Origin: Halanaerobiaceae bacterium ANBcell28
Lineage (GTDB): Bacteria > Bacillota > Halanaerobiia > Halanaerobiales > DTU029
Length of the DNA stretch: 64,000 bases
Assembly (NCBI GenBank): GCA_037623315.1
Contig: JBBJJH010000002.1
Span: 169,284-233,283 of the forward strand
Reading direction: 5' to 3'
Positions 1 to 7,732 of this stretch are shown here, piece by piece (the first letter of the stretch is position 1; each line of letters opens with the position of its first letter). Under the pieces are notes generated by a model, which saw only the letters and a program-made list of their open reading frames with translations, did no database searches and had not been told where the DNA came from. A program made the position numbers and the translations under genes.

Positions 1-194
1 ACTAAGTGAATTTACTATAATTATTCATAGCTTTTCTTATTTAAGATAGGACTTTTTACTAATCTAGCTTTTAGAATAGTAGTTAGCTATTATACATCTG
101 TTGTTTTTTTATGTAATTAAATTTTGATAATAGGTTAAAATAGTAAAAGAGATATGTATATAAGAATAATTCGATTATTTAAAAGGGGGATAAT

Positions 195-1244
195 ATGTTA
201 AAGAAAAAGACAATATTTATTTTTCTACTAAGTCTAATTTTCATTCTAAGTTCTAGCTTTGTTGCAGCAGAATTTATGGAACATTGCGGAGATCATGTAG
301 TAAGAGTATATGATGAAGACGGCAACTATATTTTTGCTACAGCTCGTGGAGTAGTAAGAGGAGACAGGTATATTAGTACTGATAATATTGAGTATGTAAT
401 TGAGGAAGCAAGTGATGATAGAGCTACTGCAGTAAAAAAGGGTGAAATTGATTTATTACAGGGGATAACAGAATTACGTGTTCCATATCATTACTCTCAA
501 GATGAGGAAAGAGTAGTAGCAATATATCATACTCATAACGGAGAGTCATATGAACCAAGTGAAGCTGCTGTAGAAGGGCCTGGAGATATACATGAGGTTG
601 GTCGTGAGTTGGCATCTGCTTTAGAAAATTTAGGTGTTAGAGTAGTTCATAACGAGAATCTTCATTTACCCCATGACGGTGCTTCGTATGAAAGGTCTCG
701 TGCTACAGCTATGGAGGTTTCGGAGGAAATGCCTCATGTTGTTCTTGATCTTCATAGAGATGGGATTCCTGATCCAGGGGAGTACTTAACAGAGATTGAT
801 GGAGAAACTATTAGCCAGGTAAGATTAGTTATAGGTAGGCAAAATCCTAACAGCTCTGTAAATGATCAGTTTGCAAGACAATTAAAAGCTGCAGCTGATG
901 AAATATATCCTGGATTAGTACGAGATATTTTCTTTGGTAGAGGTAATTATAATCAAAGTATTTCTCCTAATTCTGTTTTACTTGAGTTTGGTACACATAC
1001 AACTACTAAAGAACAGGCTATAGCAAGTGCTCATTTGCTGGCTGAGCCGTTGATCAATATATTATATGGTGAGGAAGCTTCTGCTCAAAGGGGTAGGAGT
1101 GCATATGCTTCTATTCCCTGGATTATAGGGTTACTCGTTGTAGGAATTTTGATATTCCTATTTATAAATGAAGGAAGTTGGGAAGGTGTAGTAAATCGTT
1201 TAAAAAACTTTATACCTAATGAAATGGGTAAGAAGAAAGATTAA
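195..1244 (+). CDS. spoIIP: Stage II sporulation protein P (SpoIIP-family cell wall hydrolase)
   Basis: SpoIIP is the N-acetylmuramoyl-L-alanine amidase/endopeptidase of the engulfment machinery (SpoIID-SpoIIM-SpoIIP) that thins septal peptidoglycan during sporulation. The 349-residue product has a signal or anchor segment at residues 5-25. The family's zinc motif HTHNGESY is at 112-119, followed by a conserved LDLHRDG block and LLEFGTHTT near 260. A second hydrophobic segment lies at about 310-327, followed by a basic tail. That C-terminal membrane segment is unusual for SpoIIP, which is normally anchored only at the N terminus. A strong GGGGGA ribosome site lies 6 bases before the ATG. The gene stands alone and ends in a clear hairpin. 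The family call is firm; the sporulation role is inferred from the family. Confidence 0.88.
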   Translation: MLKKKTIFIFLLSLIFILSSSFVAAEFMEHCGDHVVRVYDEDGNYIFATARGVVRGDRYISTDNIEYVIEEASDDRATAVKKGEIDLLQGITELRVPYHYSQDEERVVAIYHTHNGESYEPSEAAVEGPGDIHEVGRELASALENLGVRVVHNENLHLPHDGASYERSRATAMEVSEEMPHVVLDLHRDGIPDPGEYLTEIDGETISQVRLVIGRQNPNSSVNDQFARQLKAAADEIYPGLVRDIFFGRGNYNQSISPNSVLLEFGTHTTTKEQAIASAHLLAEPLINILYGEEASAQRGRSAYASIPWIIGLLVVGILIFLFINEGSWEGVVNRLKNFIPNEMGKKKD

Positions 1245-1246
1245 AA

Positions 1247-1292
1247 AAAAGACGATTCTGTGAAAATATTAAATCATAGAATCGTCTTTTTT
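1247..1292 (+). terminator. Rho-independent terminator after spoIIP
   Basis: A 13-bp perfect stem (AAAAGACGATTCT paired with AGAATCGTCTTTT) encloses an 18-base loop and runs into a T tract. It starts 3 bases after the spoIIP stop codon. The A run on the 5' side could also let it stop transcription from the opposite strand, where the methyltransferase gene ends. Confidence 0.9.
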
Positions 1293-1396
1293 AATGCTTG
1301 GGTGTATAAACTTTTTTCCTAATAAGGTAGATTATAATTTTATAATCATAGTCTGGAAGAGTTTGAGTCATATATTAGTAAGTATTTAAAACTAAG

Positions 1397-1963
1397 TTAT
1401 AAAGAAACTGAAAAGAATATTTCTTTATACAATAATTTTGATAACTCTCTATATGATTTTATCTTAAAGTTTTTATTTTGAAAAAATCTAAAGTATTCTT
1501 CTTTAGATCTAATAAATTTACCCTTATCAAAAAAACTCATAAAATGATTATTGAACGTACAATGATTATAATAACAGGGTTCTATAACTAATATTTCTCC
1601 ATTTGGTCTAAGTATTTTTTTGAAATCTTCCACAATCTTTTCTAATTCATCTGAAGGAATATGATGTAAAACTGCTATGATAAGAATAAGATCAAAAGAA
1701 TTCTCATTTAACTCCACTTTTTCTACATTAGCGAAGTTATAATCTGGATAATTTCTTTTAGCTTGCTTGATTCTATTTTTATCTGTATCAATTCCTAAAT
1801 AGTTTTCTGCTTTACATAAAAATGAATTTGAACCAACTCCACAACCGAAATCAAGCACTTTCTTGTGATAGATATTTTCTTTATTAAGTACATTATTTGT
1901 AAATCTCTTATTATACCAGTCTGGTCGCACTATCCATTGATATAACTTGGGTGATAATTCCAT
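1397..1963 (-). CDS. Class I SAM-dependent methyltransferase
   Basis: The 188-residue protein has the class I methyltransferase fold. Motif I, VLDFGCGVG, is at about residues 36-44; the acidic residue of motif II is in YLGIDTD; motif IV/post-II is FDLILIIAVLHHI; and ILRPNGEILVIEP matches the post-motif strand. It resembles Methyltransf_11/UbiE-type enzymes. No substrate-specific domain is visible and the substrate cannot be deduced. It is single and convergent with spoIIP. At 188 residues it is short, and the C-terminal beta strands may be reduced. No partner gene gives a clue to its role. Confidence 0.75.
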   Translation of the reverse strand: MELSPKLYQWIVRPDWYNKRFTNNVLNKENIYHKKVLDFGCGVGSNSFLCKAENYLGIDTDKNRIKQAKRNYPDYNFANVEKVELNENSFDLILIIAVLHHIPSDELEKIVEDFKKILRPNGEILVIEPCYYNHCTFNNHFMSFFDKGKFIRSKEEYFRFFQNKNFKIKSYRELSKLLYKEIFFSVSL

Positions 1964-2159
1964 TTAGCACCGTCCTTTATTTTGTTTTTTAAAAATCAAC
2001 TTAAGCTTCTTTTTATTTATTAGAAAATCGTATCTTTCGGTTTTTTAGTATGAGTTATAGTAAGAAAATTTATTATAAACAGCAAAATATAATAAAAAAT
2101 ATAATAAAAAATATAATTTTGAAGATAATAAATTTAGTGAAGTCTAGGAGGTGATTATT

Positions 2160-3083
2160 ATTAACTCAGCTTATCTTGACTTGTTTTCTTCTGGAGAATT
2201 AGAGAAGAGAGTAGAAAAGGCTTACGATATCTTAAAAGATTGTAAGTTGTGCCCTCATCATTGTCATGTTGATAGGACAAAAAATGAGACTGGATATTGT
2301 CAGATAGGGAAGGAAATAATTGTTGCCAGCTTCGCTCCTCATTATGGTGAAGAAGCCCCATTAGTAGGAAACTTAGGCTCAGGAACAGTATTTTTTAGTA
2401 GTTGCAACTTGAAATGCATTTATTGCCAAAACTATGATATTAGTCATTTAAGGGAAGGAAGTATAGTAACTGTTAAAGAACTAGGGAAAATATTGATTGA
2501 TCTACAGAATAAAGGTTGTCATAATATTAATTTTGTTACAGCAAGTCATATGATCCATGCAGTATTAGCTTCAATTTTAGAGGCTTGTAAAGAAGGTCTC
2601 AAAATTCCAATAGTATATAATACGGGTGCATATGATGATATTGAGGCACTAAAATTATTAGATGGTGTTGTTGATATTTATTTACCAGATATTAAGTATT
2701 CTGATGAAAATATCGCTTTAAAATATTCAAAAATATCTAATTATATAGAGATTGTAAAAAAAGCAGTTAAAGAGATGCATCGACAGGTTGGGGATTTAAA
2801 AATAGAAGGAGGGATTGCCAAAAAGGGTTTGATTGTTCGTCATCTAGTTTTACCAGAAAATCTAGCAGGAACAAAAGAAGTGATGGACTTTATTAGTAAA
2901 GATATTTCAGAAGATACATATTTGAATATAATGGATCAATATTATCCTGCTTATAAGGCTATAGATCATGATATATTAAATCGTAGGATAAGTAGAGAAG
3001 AATATAAAGAAGTTTTGGAAATAGCTGAAAAAGCTAAATTAAAGAGAGTAATAAATCATGATGATCTGTTCACTAAATTATAA
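2160..3083 (+). CDS. PflX-like radical SAM protein (pyruvate-formate-lyase-activase homologue), probable ATT start
   Basis: This radical SAM protein belongs to the COG1313/PflX group. An N-terminal cluster (CKLCPHHC, then GYC) precedes the CxxxCxxC cluster motif CNLKCIYC, whose cysteines are at about residues 82, 86 and 89. Family members share the opening YLDL-SGELE-RVEKAYDIL. The true activation target is unknown. Start choice: the perfect Shine-Dalgarno AGGAGGTGAT (2146-2155) overlaps the nearest GTG at 2151, which therefore cannot be the start. The only in-frame codon at proper spacing (8 bases after GGAGG) is ATT at 2160. This gives a product starting M-N-S-A-Y-L-D-L, the usual family N terminus. 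The next near-cognate codon, TTG at 2181, is too far downstream. The gene is followed after 15 bases by spoVAC and may be co-transcribed with it. Confidence 0.82.
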   Translation: MNSAYLDLFSSGELEKRVEKAYDILKDCKLCPHHCHVDRTKNETGYCQIGKEIIVASFAPHYGEEAPLVGNLGSGTVFFSSCNLKCIYCQNYDISHLREGSIVTVKELGKILIDLQNKGCHNINFVTASHMIHAVLASILEACKEGLKIPIVYNTGAYDDIEALKLLDGVVDIYLPDIKYSDENIALKYSKISNYIEIVKKAVKEMHRQVGDLKIEGGIAKKGLIVRHLVLPENLAGTKEVMDFISKDISEDTYLNIMDQYYPAYKAIDHDILNRRISREEYKEVLEIAEKAKLKRVINHDDLFTKL

Positions 3084-3098
3084 GAAAGGAAGAATTAG

Positions 3099-3548
3099 AT
3101 GAAACATATAAATAAGACAAAAGATGAGTATAAAAAAATTGTCAAAGAAAATCAGCCCCCTAAAAATAAAACTATGAACTTTATTAAAGCATATCTAGTG
3201 GGAGGATTGATTTGTGTAATAGGTCAGGGTTTCTGGAACTTTTACTTGTTATTTGATATGTCGCAAAATGATGCTGGCACTTTAAGTGTAATAACATTGA
3301 TATTTATTGGAGCATTATTAACTGGTATAGGTGTTTATGATGAGATTGGTCAATTTTCAGGTGCTGGCTCACTAGTTCCAATAACAGGGTTTGCTAATGC
3401 TATGGTTTCTCCTGCTATGGAATATAAACAGGATGGACTAATTTTAGGTCTTGGAGCTAAGTTATTTGATGTAGCTGGACCTGTATTGGTATATGGTATG
3501 GTAACAGCTTTTATTATTGGTTTATTGACTAAGGTATTGGGAGGTTAA
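3099..3548 (+). CDS. spoVAC: Stage V sporulation protein AC
   Basis: SpoVAC is a subunit of the inner-spore-membrane channel that imports Ca-dipicolinic acid into the forespore and releases it at germination. The 149-residue product begins with a polar, lysine-rich segment and then has about four hydrophobic segments. These include the family blocks FIKAYLVGGLICVIGQ (residues ~28-43) and GAGSLVPITGFANAM (~88-102). It is the first gene of a tight spoVAC-spoVAD-spoVAE set (3- and 6-base gaps). The ribosome site GAAAGGAAG precedes the ATG. spoVAC and spoVAE are distant homologues, visible in the shared LVGGLICGLGQ and GAGA-IPV-FGN blocks. Confidence 0.95.
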   Translation: MKHINKTKDEYKKIVKENQPPKNKTMNFIKAYLVGGLICVIGQGFWNFYLLFDMSQNDAGTLSVITLIFIGALLTGIGVYDEIGQFSGAGSLVPITGFANAMVSPAMEYKQDGLILGLGAKLFDVAGPVLVYGMVTAFIIGLLTKVLGG

Positions 3549-3551
3549 AAA

Positions 3552-4568
3552 ATGGCAAAAAAGCTACAGGGTCAGACCTTAACATTTAAAAATCCACCAC
3601 ATATTATTGCTCAGGGCTCAATTGTAGGACCTGAAGAGGGAAAAGGACCATTAGGTTCTCATTTTGATTTGGTTTATGATGATCCCATGTGTGGACAAAA
3701 AACATGGGAAAAAGGTGAAAAGAAAATGGTTTCCGATGTTATTGATTATACATTGGGACAAGCTTCGATTCCACCTTCAGATATAAATTTTCTAATAGCT
3801 GGGGATCTCTTAAATCAAATCATTACAGCAACATATGTGTCTAGAGATTATGATATTCCTTTTTTAGGTATCTATGGGGCCTGTTCAACTATAGTTGAGT
3901 CAATGGGCATTGCTAGCATGAAGATGGATGGTGGTTTTGCAGATTGTGTATTATGCTTTGCTTCAAGTCATTATCAGACAGCAGAAAGACAATATAGAAT
4001 GCCAATAGAATACGGGATTCAATATACGGAGAATAATCAGTGGACTGTGACAGGTTCTGCAGCTTATATTTTAGGTTGGCTAGGAGGCCAGGTTTGGATT
4101 ACTCATTGTACTTTTGGCAAGGTCATTGATCTCGGTACAAAAGATGCTAATGATATGGGTTCAGCAATGGCACCAGCGGCTGCAGATACTATACTTCAAC
4201 ATTTTATGGATACTAGTCGTGGACCACAGGATTATGACCTTATATTGACAGGAGATTTAGCATCAGTAGGCAAAAGTAATTTAGAAACCCTACTTAGAGA
4301 AAAAAATGTAGAGTTAGGTGATAAACTACAGGATTGTGGAGATATGATTTTTGGAGATGATGAGAAATATGGTGCTGGCGGGAGTGGTTGTGCTGCTTCT
4401 GCTACTGTCTTAGCTAGTGTGATAATTCCTCAAATCATATCAGGTCAATTAAATAGAGTTTTAGTTGTTGGTACTGGTGCATTATTGAGCCCATTATCAT
4501 TAATGCAAGGTGAATCAATACCAGCAATAGCACATGGGATAGTAATAGAAAAAATACCAGGGAGTTGA
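3552..4568 (+). CDS. spoVAD: Stage V sporulation protein AD
   Basis: SpoVAD is the soluble, thiolase-fold DPA-binding subunit of the SpoVA complex, held on the inner spore membrane. The 338-residue protein shows the family opening LQGQTLTFKNPPHI, the GIYGACSTIVESM block with the thiolase-position cysteine, and the C-terminal GAGGSGCAASATVLAS and GTGALLSPLSL blocks. Length matches the Bacillus protein. It lies between spoVAC and spoVAE with almost no intergenic space, so the three are surely translated from one message. Confidence 0.96.
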   Translation: MAKKLQGQTLTFKNPPHIIAQGSIVGPEEGKGPLGSHFDLVYDDPMCGQKTWEKGEKKMVSDVIDYTLGQASIPPSDINFLIAGDLLNQIITATYVSRDYDIPFLGIYGACSTIVESMGIASMKMDGGFADCVLCFASSHYQTAERQYRMPIEYGIQYTENNQWTVTGSAAYILGWLGGQVWITHCTFGKVIDLGTKDANDMGSAMAPAAADTILQHFMDTSRGPQDYDLILTGDLASVGKSNLETLLREKNVELGDKLQDCGDMIFGDDEKYGAGGSGCAASATVLASVIIPQIISGQLNRVLVVGTGALLSPLSLMQGESIPAIAHGIVIEKIPGS

Positions 4569-4574
4569 TAAATA

Positions 4575-4928
4575 TTGGGTAATTATTTTACAGCTTTTCT
4601 TGTTGGTGGATTAATATGTGGACTTGGACAAATATTTTTAGATAATACTAAATATAAACCTGCACATCTTTTAGTTGGCTTAGTTGTCCTTGGGGCTATT
4701 CTATCAGGATTAGGTTTGTATGATCCATTAATTGAATTTGCTGGAGCAGGGGCTATGATACCTGTTTCTAGTTTTGGAAATATTTTAACTAAGGGAGTAG
4801 TTACTGAGGCTGGGAAATATGGGCTATTAGGCCTATTTAAAGGAGTACTTGAGGTTGCAAGTGCGGGTATAAGTGCAGCCGTTATTATTGCTTTTTTTGT
4901 TGCACTTTTATTTAAACCTAAAACGTAA
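4575..4928 (+). CDS. spoVAE: Stage V sporulation protein AE (SpoVAEb type)
   Basis: This third subunit of the SpoVA Ca-DPA channel is a 117-residue, almost wholly hydrophobic protein with about four membrane segments. It carries the FLVGGLICGLGQ and GAGAMIPVSSFGNILTKG blocks it shares with SpoVAC. The start is TTG at 4575, 6 bases after the spoVAD stop, with a GGGAG ribosome site inside the end of spoVAD. It is the last gene of the operon and is followed immediately by a bidirectional terminator. No spoVAF or gerA-type gene follows. Confidence 0.94.
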   Translation: MGNYFTAFLVGGLICGLGQIFLDNTKYKPAHLLVGLVVLGAILSGLGLYDPLIEFAGAGAMIPVSSFGNILTKGVVTEAGKYGLLGLFKGVLEVASAGISAAVIIAFFVALLFKPKT

Positions 4929-4930
4929 AA

Positions 4931-4966
4931 AAGAAAGGCATGGATTATAAACATGCCTTTCTTTTA
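4931..4966. terminator. Bidirectional terminator between spoVAE and the convergent amidase gene
   Basis: A 12-bp perfect stem (AAGAAAGGCATG paired with CATGCCTTTCTT) has an A-rich 5' flank and a T-rich 3' flank. It can therefore end transcription of spoVAE and of the leftward gene beginning at 6099. Confidence 0.88.
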
Positions 4967-4977
4967 CTTATTTAAAG

Positions 4978-6099
4978 TTAAAAATGTACCCTGACCAAAT
5001 GAAATTTAATGCCTTTATTACTCCATCCTAGGTCCCAGGGGACTCTATAACGATCTGTATTATGTGAATTTACCAGGATATACCCTTTAGAATCTATACC
5101 ACTTACTAAAGAAATATGTACTACTTTACCTTTTTTTTCATATGCTATATAATCACCTGGTAATAGATTATATGATGCTTTTAGTACTTCTGCATAAGAA
5201 CCACGGGCGATTCTTGTTCCTCTACCACTATAAACCATAAAATTATTAAAAGCATCTGCATTAAGCCAGGCTCTACTACCTGCACCATTTGCATAATTCC
5301 ATGTCCCTCCTTTTGTAAAACCGCCAGCTTCGTAGAGCATCTGGGATGCGAAATTAGCGCAATCCCCTCCGAGATGATTGTAATCTCTATAATCTGTGTT
5401 GTATTTATATCCGTACTCAGGTAAAGTAGCTGCTCCACAATATTTATCTAAATATTCTATTGCATCAAGTCTTTTTTGCTTGAGATTTTTTAAGTCTTTT
5501 GCTTCTTGAGAATTAATTATTTCACTAATTTTTGGATTTTCTAAATCATCTGTATTAAGCGAATCTGCGAAAGGGTCAGTATACCATTCTTTTGTAATTA
5601 ACCATTCTTCATCATAAGGCATTAGGTCTAGTGTATGATAAGTTCCTATCCTAAAGCTATTAAGTACTTCAGGTTCATCTAAGTAATTGTATTGATATTC
5701 TGTATTAACCATTAAGTTTATTGAATATCCATCATTTTTTTCATTAGCATAACGTACAATTATATTTGATACAATACTTTTAAATTCGATGCTTTGCTTT
5801 TCAGACCACTCATGTAAGTACTTTGCTTTTTTTAGTTCATGCTCATATGCCCATATTCCATTTCTAACATTTGTGTTATATAGACTTTCTAATTGTGGGA
5901 GATCTTCTTTAAGGATAGTGTCATTACGTATATCAAATATTTCTTGTACCATAGAGTATAAAAAAGCATTCGTTTCTTCATCTAAAACTGGCCTAAGCAC
6001 TTTTCTCTGCAAGTAAAAATTAGAAATAATAGCAATTAGAAATATTATTAATAGAAAGTATATTATTTTTTTATAATTACATTTTATTATAAAAATCAT
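4978..6099 (-). CDS. Membrane-anchored amidase-domain protein (Amidase_6 type)
   Basis: The C-terminal ~160 residues match the putative amidase domain (Amidase_6, a papain-like NlpC/CHAP relative). They include YCGAATLPEYGYKYN, the nucleophile block GGDCANFASQML (Cys at about 247), LLPGDYIAYE, and the histidine block VVHISLVSG. The N terminus has one membrane anchor (about residues 11-28), and residues 30-190 form an extracytoplasmic region of unknown fold. It probably acts on peptidoglycan or peptide bonds outside the membrane. The ATG at 6099 follows a strong GGGGGAG ribosome site. The gene is single, convergent with the spoVA operon and next to other wall-hydrolase genes. Substrate is unknown. 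Confidence 0.78.
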   Translation of the reverse strand: MIFIIKCNYKKIIYFLLIIFLIAIISNFYLQRKVLRPVLDEETNAFLYSMVQEIFDIRNDTILKEDLPQLESLYNTNVRNGIWAYEHELKKAKYLHEWSEKQSIEFKSIVSNIIVRYANEKNDGYSINLMVNTEYQYNYLDEPEVLNSFRIGTYHTLDLMPYDEEWLITKEWYTDPFADSLNTDDLENPKISEIINSQEAKDLKNLKQKRLDAIEYLDKYCGAATLPEYGYKYNTDYRDYNHLGGDCANFASQMLYEAGGFTKGGTWNYANGAGSRAWLNADAFNNFMVYSGRGTRIARGSYAEVLKASYNLLPGDYIAYEKKGKVVHISLVSGIDSKGYILVNSHNTDRYRVPWDLGWSNKGIKFHLVRVHF

Positions 6100-6215
6100 A
6101 TTACTCCCCCTAATTGTAGATTAAGGTCTTATAGTATCAATAATATATATGTTAAAAAATATTTATTATGTTTTCTTCAAATAGAATTTAATTATTGAAT
6201 TTTATTATTTTTTCA

Positions 6216-6247
6216 CACAATATATATATGAGGAATAATATATTGTG
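6216..6247. promoter_or_regulatory. Short dyad upstream of the 33-residue gene
   Basis: An inverted repeat, CACAATAT (6216-6223) and ATATTGTG (6240-6247), is separated by 16 bases of A+T-rich sequence. It lies 30 bases before the ATG of the small gene at 6278, where an operator or promoter element could sit. The interpretation is inference; no matching protein family is recognised. Confidence 0.3.
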
Positions 6248-6277
6248 ATTCTGCTATCAAATAGAGGAGGTGGAGTA

Positions 6278-6379
6278 ATGACTGAGGAAGTTCAAGGAAG
6301 AAGGAGAAGAAAGCCTAGAACAGATATAGATATTTTTATTATTATTATACCTATCATATTAATATTGATCCTTTTATAA
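6278..6379 (+). CDS. 33-residue single-pass membrane peptide
   Basis: The reading frame has a very strong ribosome site (AGAGGAGGTGG, 5 bases before the ATG). It encodes a 33-residue peptide with an acidic/basic head (MTEEVQGRRRRKPRTDIDI) and a run of about 14 Ile/Leu/Phe residues up to the stop codon. The layout of charged head plus one C-terminal helix resembles the tiny membrane proteins common in spore formers and the three at 26.4-27.3 kb, but the sequences are not similar. I do not recognise a family. It is followed by a possible structured leader of the next amidase gene. Confidence 0.55.
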   Translation: MTEEVQGRRRRKPRTDIDIFIIIIPIILILILL

Positions 6380-6383
6380 AAAA

Positions 6384-6523
6384 CTCCTAGATTTAGAAAA
6401 CACTGATAGACATTGACACTATTGCAAACAGTAGAGATTAGTGATAGCACTATGCATGATTTATAAGGACTAATGAAAGGATACCTAGGGGAGGATTATG
6501 TCAAGTTTTGCATAATCCTCTTT
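6384..6523 (+). promoter_or_regulatory. Possible structured leader ending in a terminator hairpin
   Basis: CTCCTAG (6384-6390) can pair imperfectly with CTAGGGGAG (6486-6494). The enclosed segment contains a nested stem (CACTGAT/ATTAGTG around CTATTG-caaa-CAGTAG). The 3' strand of the outer pairing overlaps the 5' arm of a perfect 10-bp hairpin (GAGGATTATG/CATAATCCTC, 6491-6520) followed by TTT. This mutually exclusive layout is what a riboswitch-type attenuator looks like, and the next gene (6674) is a wall amidase. I could not match the segment to any known aptamer, including the ydaO c-di-AMP class expected before wall hydrolases. The hairpin may simply terminate the small gene at 6278. 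Confidence 0.35.
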
Positions 6524-6673
6524 ATGCAAGGAAATATATTGTTAGCTTTAATAAAAATAATTTTAACTTTTACTAGTAACTATAAAGAATTCCAATAATT
6601 TACCTAAAGGGAAATATATATAAACGTAGAAATTAAATTAAGTACGACAATAATATTGGAAGGTGAAATCTAA

Positions 6674-7576
6674 ATGCGCAAATACCTTAGTATTCTACTT
6701 GTTTTTATAATGTTTTTTGTCTTTATTGTAAACACTGAAACTGCATTAGCATTAGATAATAACTCAAACAGTGATAGTTTGATTTCTATTGCTAAGGGTG
6801 TGGCATCTCTATTACTATTAAATACAGCATATAATTATATTGATAATCTATCTAATCGAGCAAATCGACAAGAAGAAATAATGATAGAGAATCAAAATGA
6901 AGAGAAAAGTCAGGACATGATGTCGGAAGAAATAATTGAAGTTGAAGAGAAAGTAATAGATGTTGGTCAAGGAACACGGACAGGTTCTATTAGTAGTTCT
7001 TATAGGATAAATTCCTCTGATTTAAGTGGACAGGTGATAGTTATTGACCCAGGACATGGTGGCCATGATCCAGGAGCTGTAGGCCCCTCAGGTTTAAAAG
7101 AAAGTGATGTAGTACTGGATATTTCCTTAAAATTATATGATCTTTTAAGAGAAAATACCTCAGCTAGAGTATATCTTACAAGAGATACTGATGTATTTAT
7201 CCCTCTAAGCGAACGTTCTGCAATGGCTAATCGATTAGATGCAGATATGTTTATTAGTGTACACTCAAACGCAGATCAATGGGGTAGAAGAAGAGGTATA
7301 GAGACTTATGCTCATTTTAATACATCAACAGATAGTTGGGCATTAGCCTGGTATTTGCAGGATAGCCTTGTTAGAGGATTAGGTTTACCGGATAATGGTT
7401 TAAAAGCTGATAATTTTCATGTTATTAGAGAAACGGCACACAGAAAATCTGTTTTATTAGAGGTCGGTTATATTTCTCATCCAACAGAGGAGTTGTTTTT
7501 AAGTGATTATAACAATAGGACAAGGGCTGCTCAAGCAATTTATCAAGGCTTATTAGATTATTATGCAAGTCTATGA
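6674..7576 (+). CDS. N-acetylmuramoyl-L-alanine amidase (Amidase_3, CwlD/AmiC type)
   Basis: This zinc amidase cuts the lactyl-L-Ala bond of peptidoglycan. A signal peptide spans residues 1-27, and a variable acidic linker (about 30-115) precedes the Amidase_3 domain (119-300). The visible zinc ligands are His128 in VIDPGHGG, Glu143 in LKESD and His197 in SVHSN. The catalytic Glu263 is in LLEVGYISH. CwlD-type enzymes make muramic-delta-lactam in the spore cortex, and the nearby spore genes fit that. However, CwlD is usually shorter, and the linker here is unusual, so a vegetative wall role is equally possible. The ATG at 6674 follows a GGAAGG ribosome site. The gene is single. Confidence 0.87.
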   Translation: MRKYLSILLVFIMFFVFIVNTETALALDNNSNSDSLISIAKGVASLLLLNTAYNYIDNLSNRANRQEEIMIENQNEEKSQDMMSEEIIEVEEKVIDVGQGTRTGSISSSYRINSSDLSGQVIVIDPGHGGHDPGAVGPSGLKESDVVLDISLKLYDLLRENTSARVYLTRDTDVFIPLSERSAMANRLDADMFISVHSNADQWGRRRGIETYAHFNTSTDSWALAWYLQDSLVRGLGLPDNGLKADNFHVIRETAHRKSVLLEVGYISHPTEELFLSDYNNRTRAAQAIYQGLLDYYASL

Positions 7577-7732
7577 TACTCACTATAATTTTAAAAATTA
7601 ATATAAAGTTTAATTGTTGAGATTTAGATGAGTCATATCTTTTTTAGAATATAACAAGTATAAGCACTTAAGAAAAAGGACTTAGTAATCTCGCTACTAT
7701 AATTTTTATATTATCAAAAAAGCTTAAGTTAT

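Noticed and set aside
1..194. Possible promoter or terminator before spoIIP
   Set aside because: A+T-rich sequence without a recognisable -10/-35 pair or stable hairpin; no feature could be supported.
1340..1370. GTCTGGAAGAGTTTGAGT resembling the CTGGAAGAGGAGTTGG core of the palindromic elements
   Set aside because: One short block only, without arms or the other core blocks; chance similarity or an unprovable remnant.
2085..2117. AATATAATAAAA-type short tandem repeats upstream of the PflX-like gene
   Set aside because: Low-complexity A+T sequence typical of the intergenic regions; no regulatory meaning could be supported.
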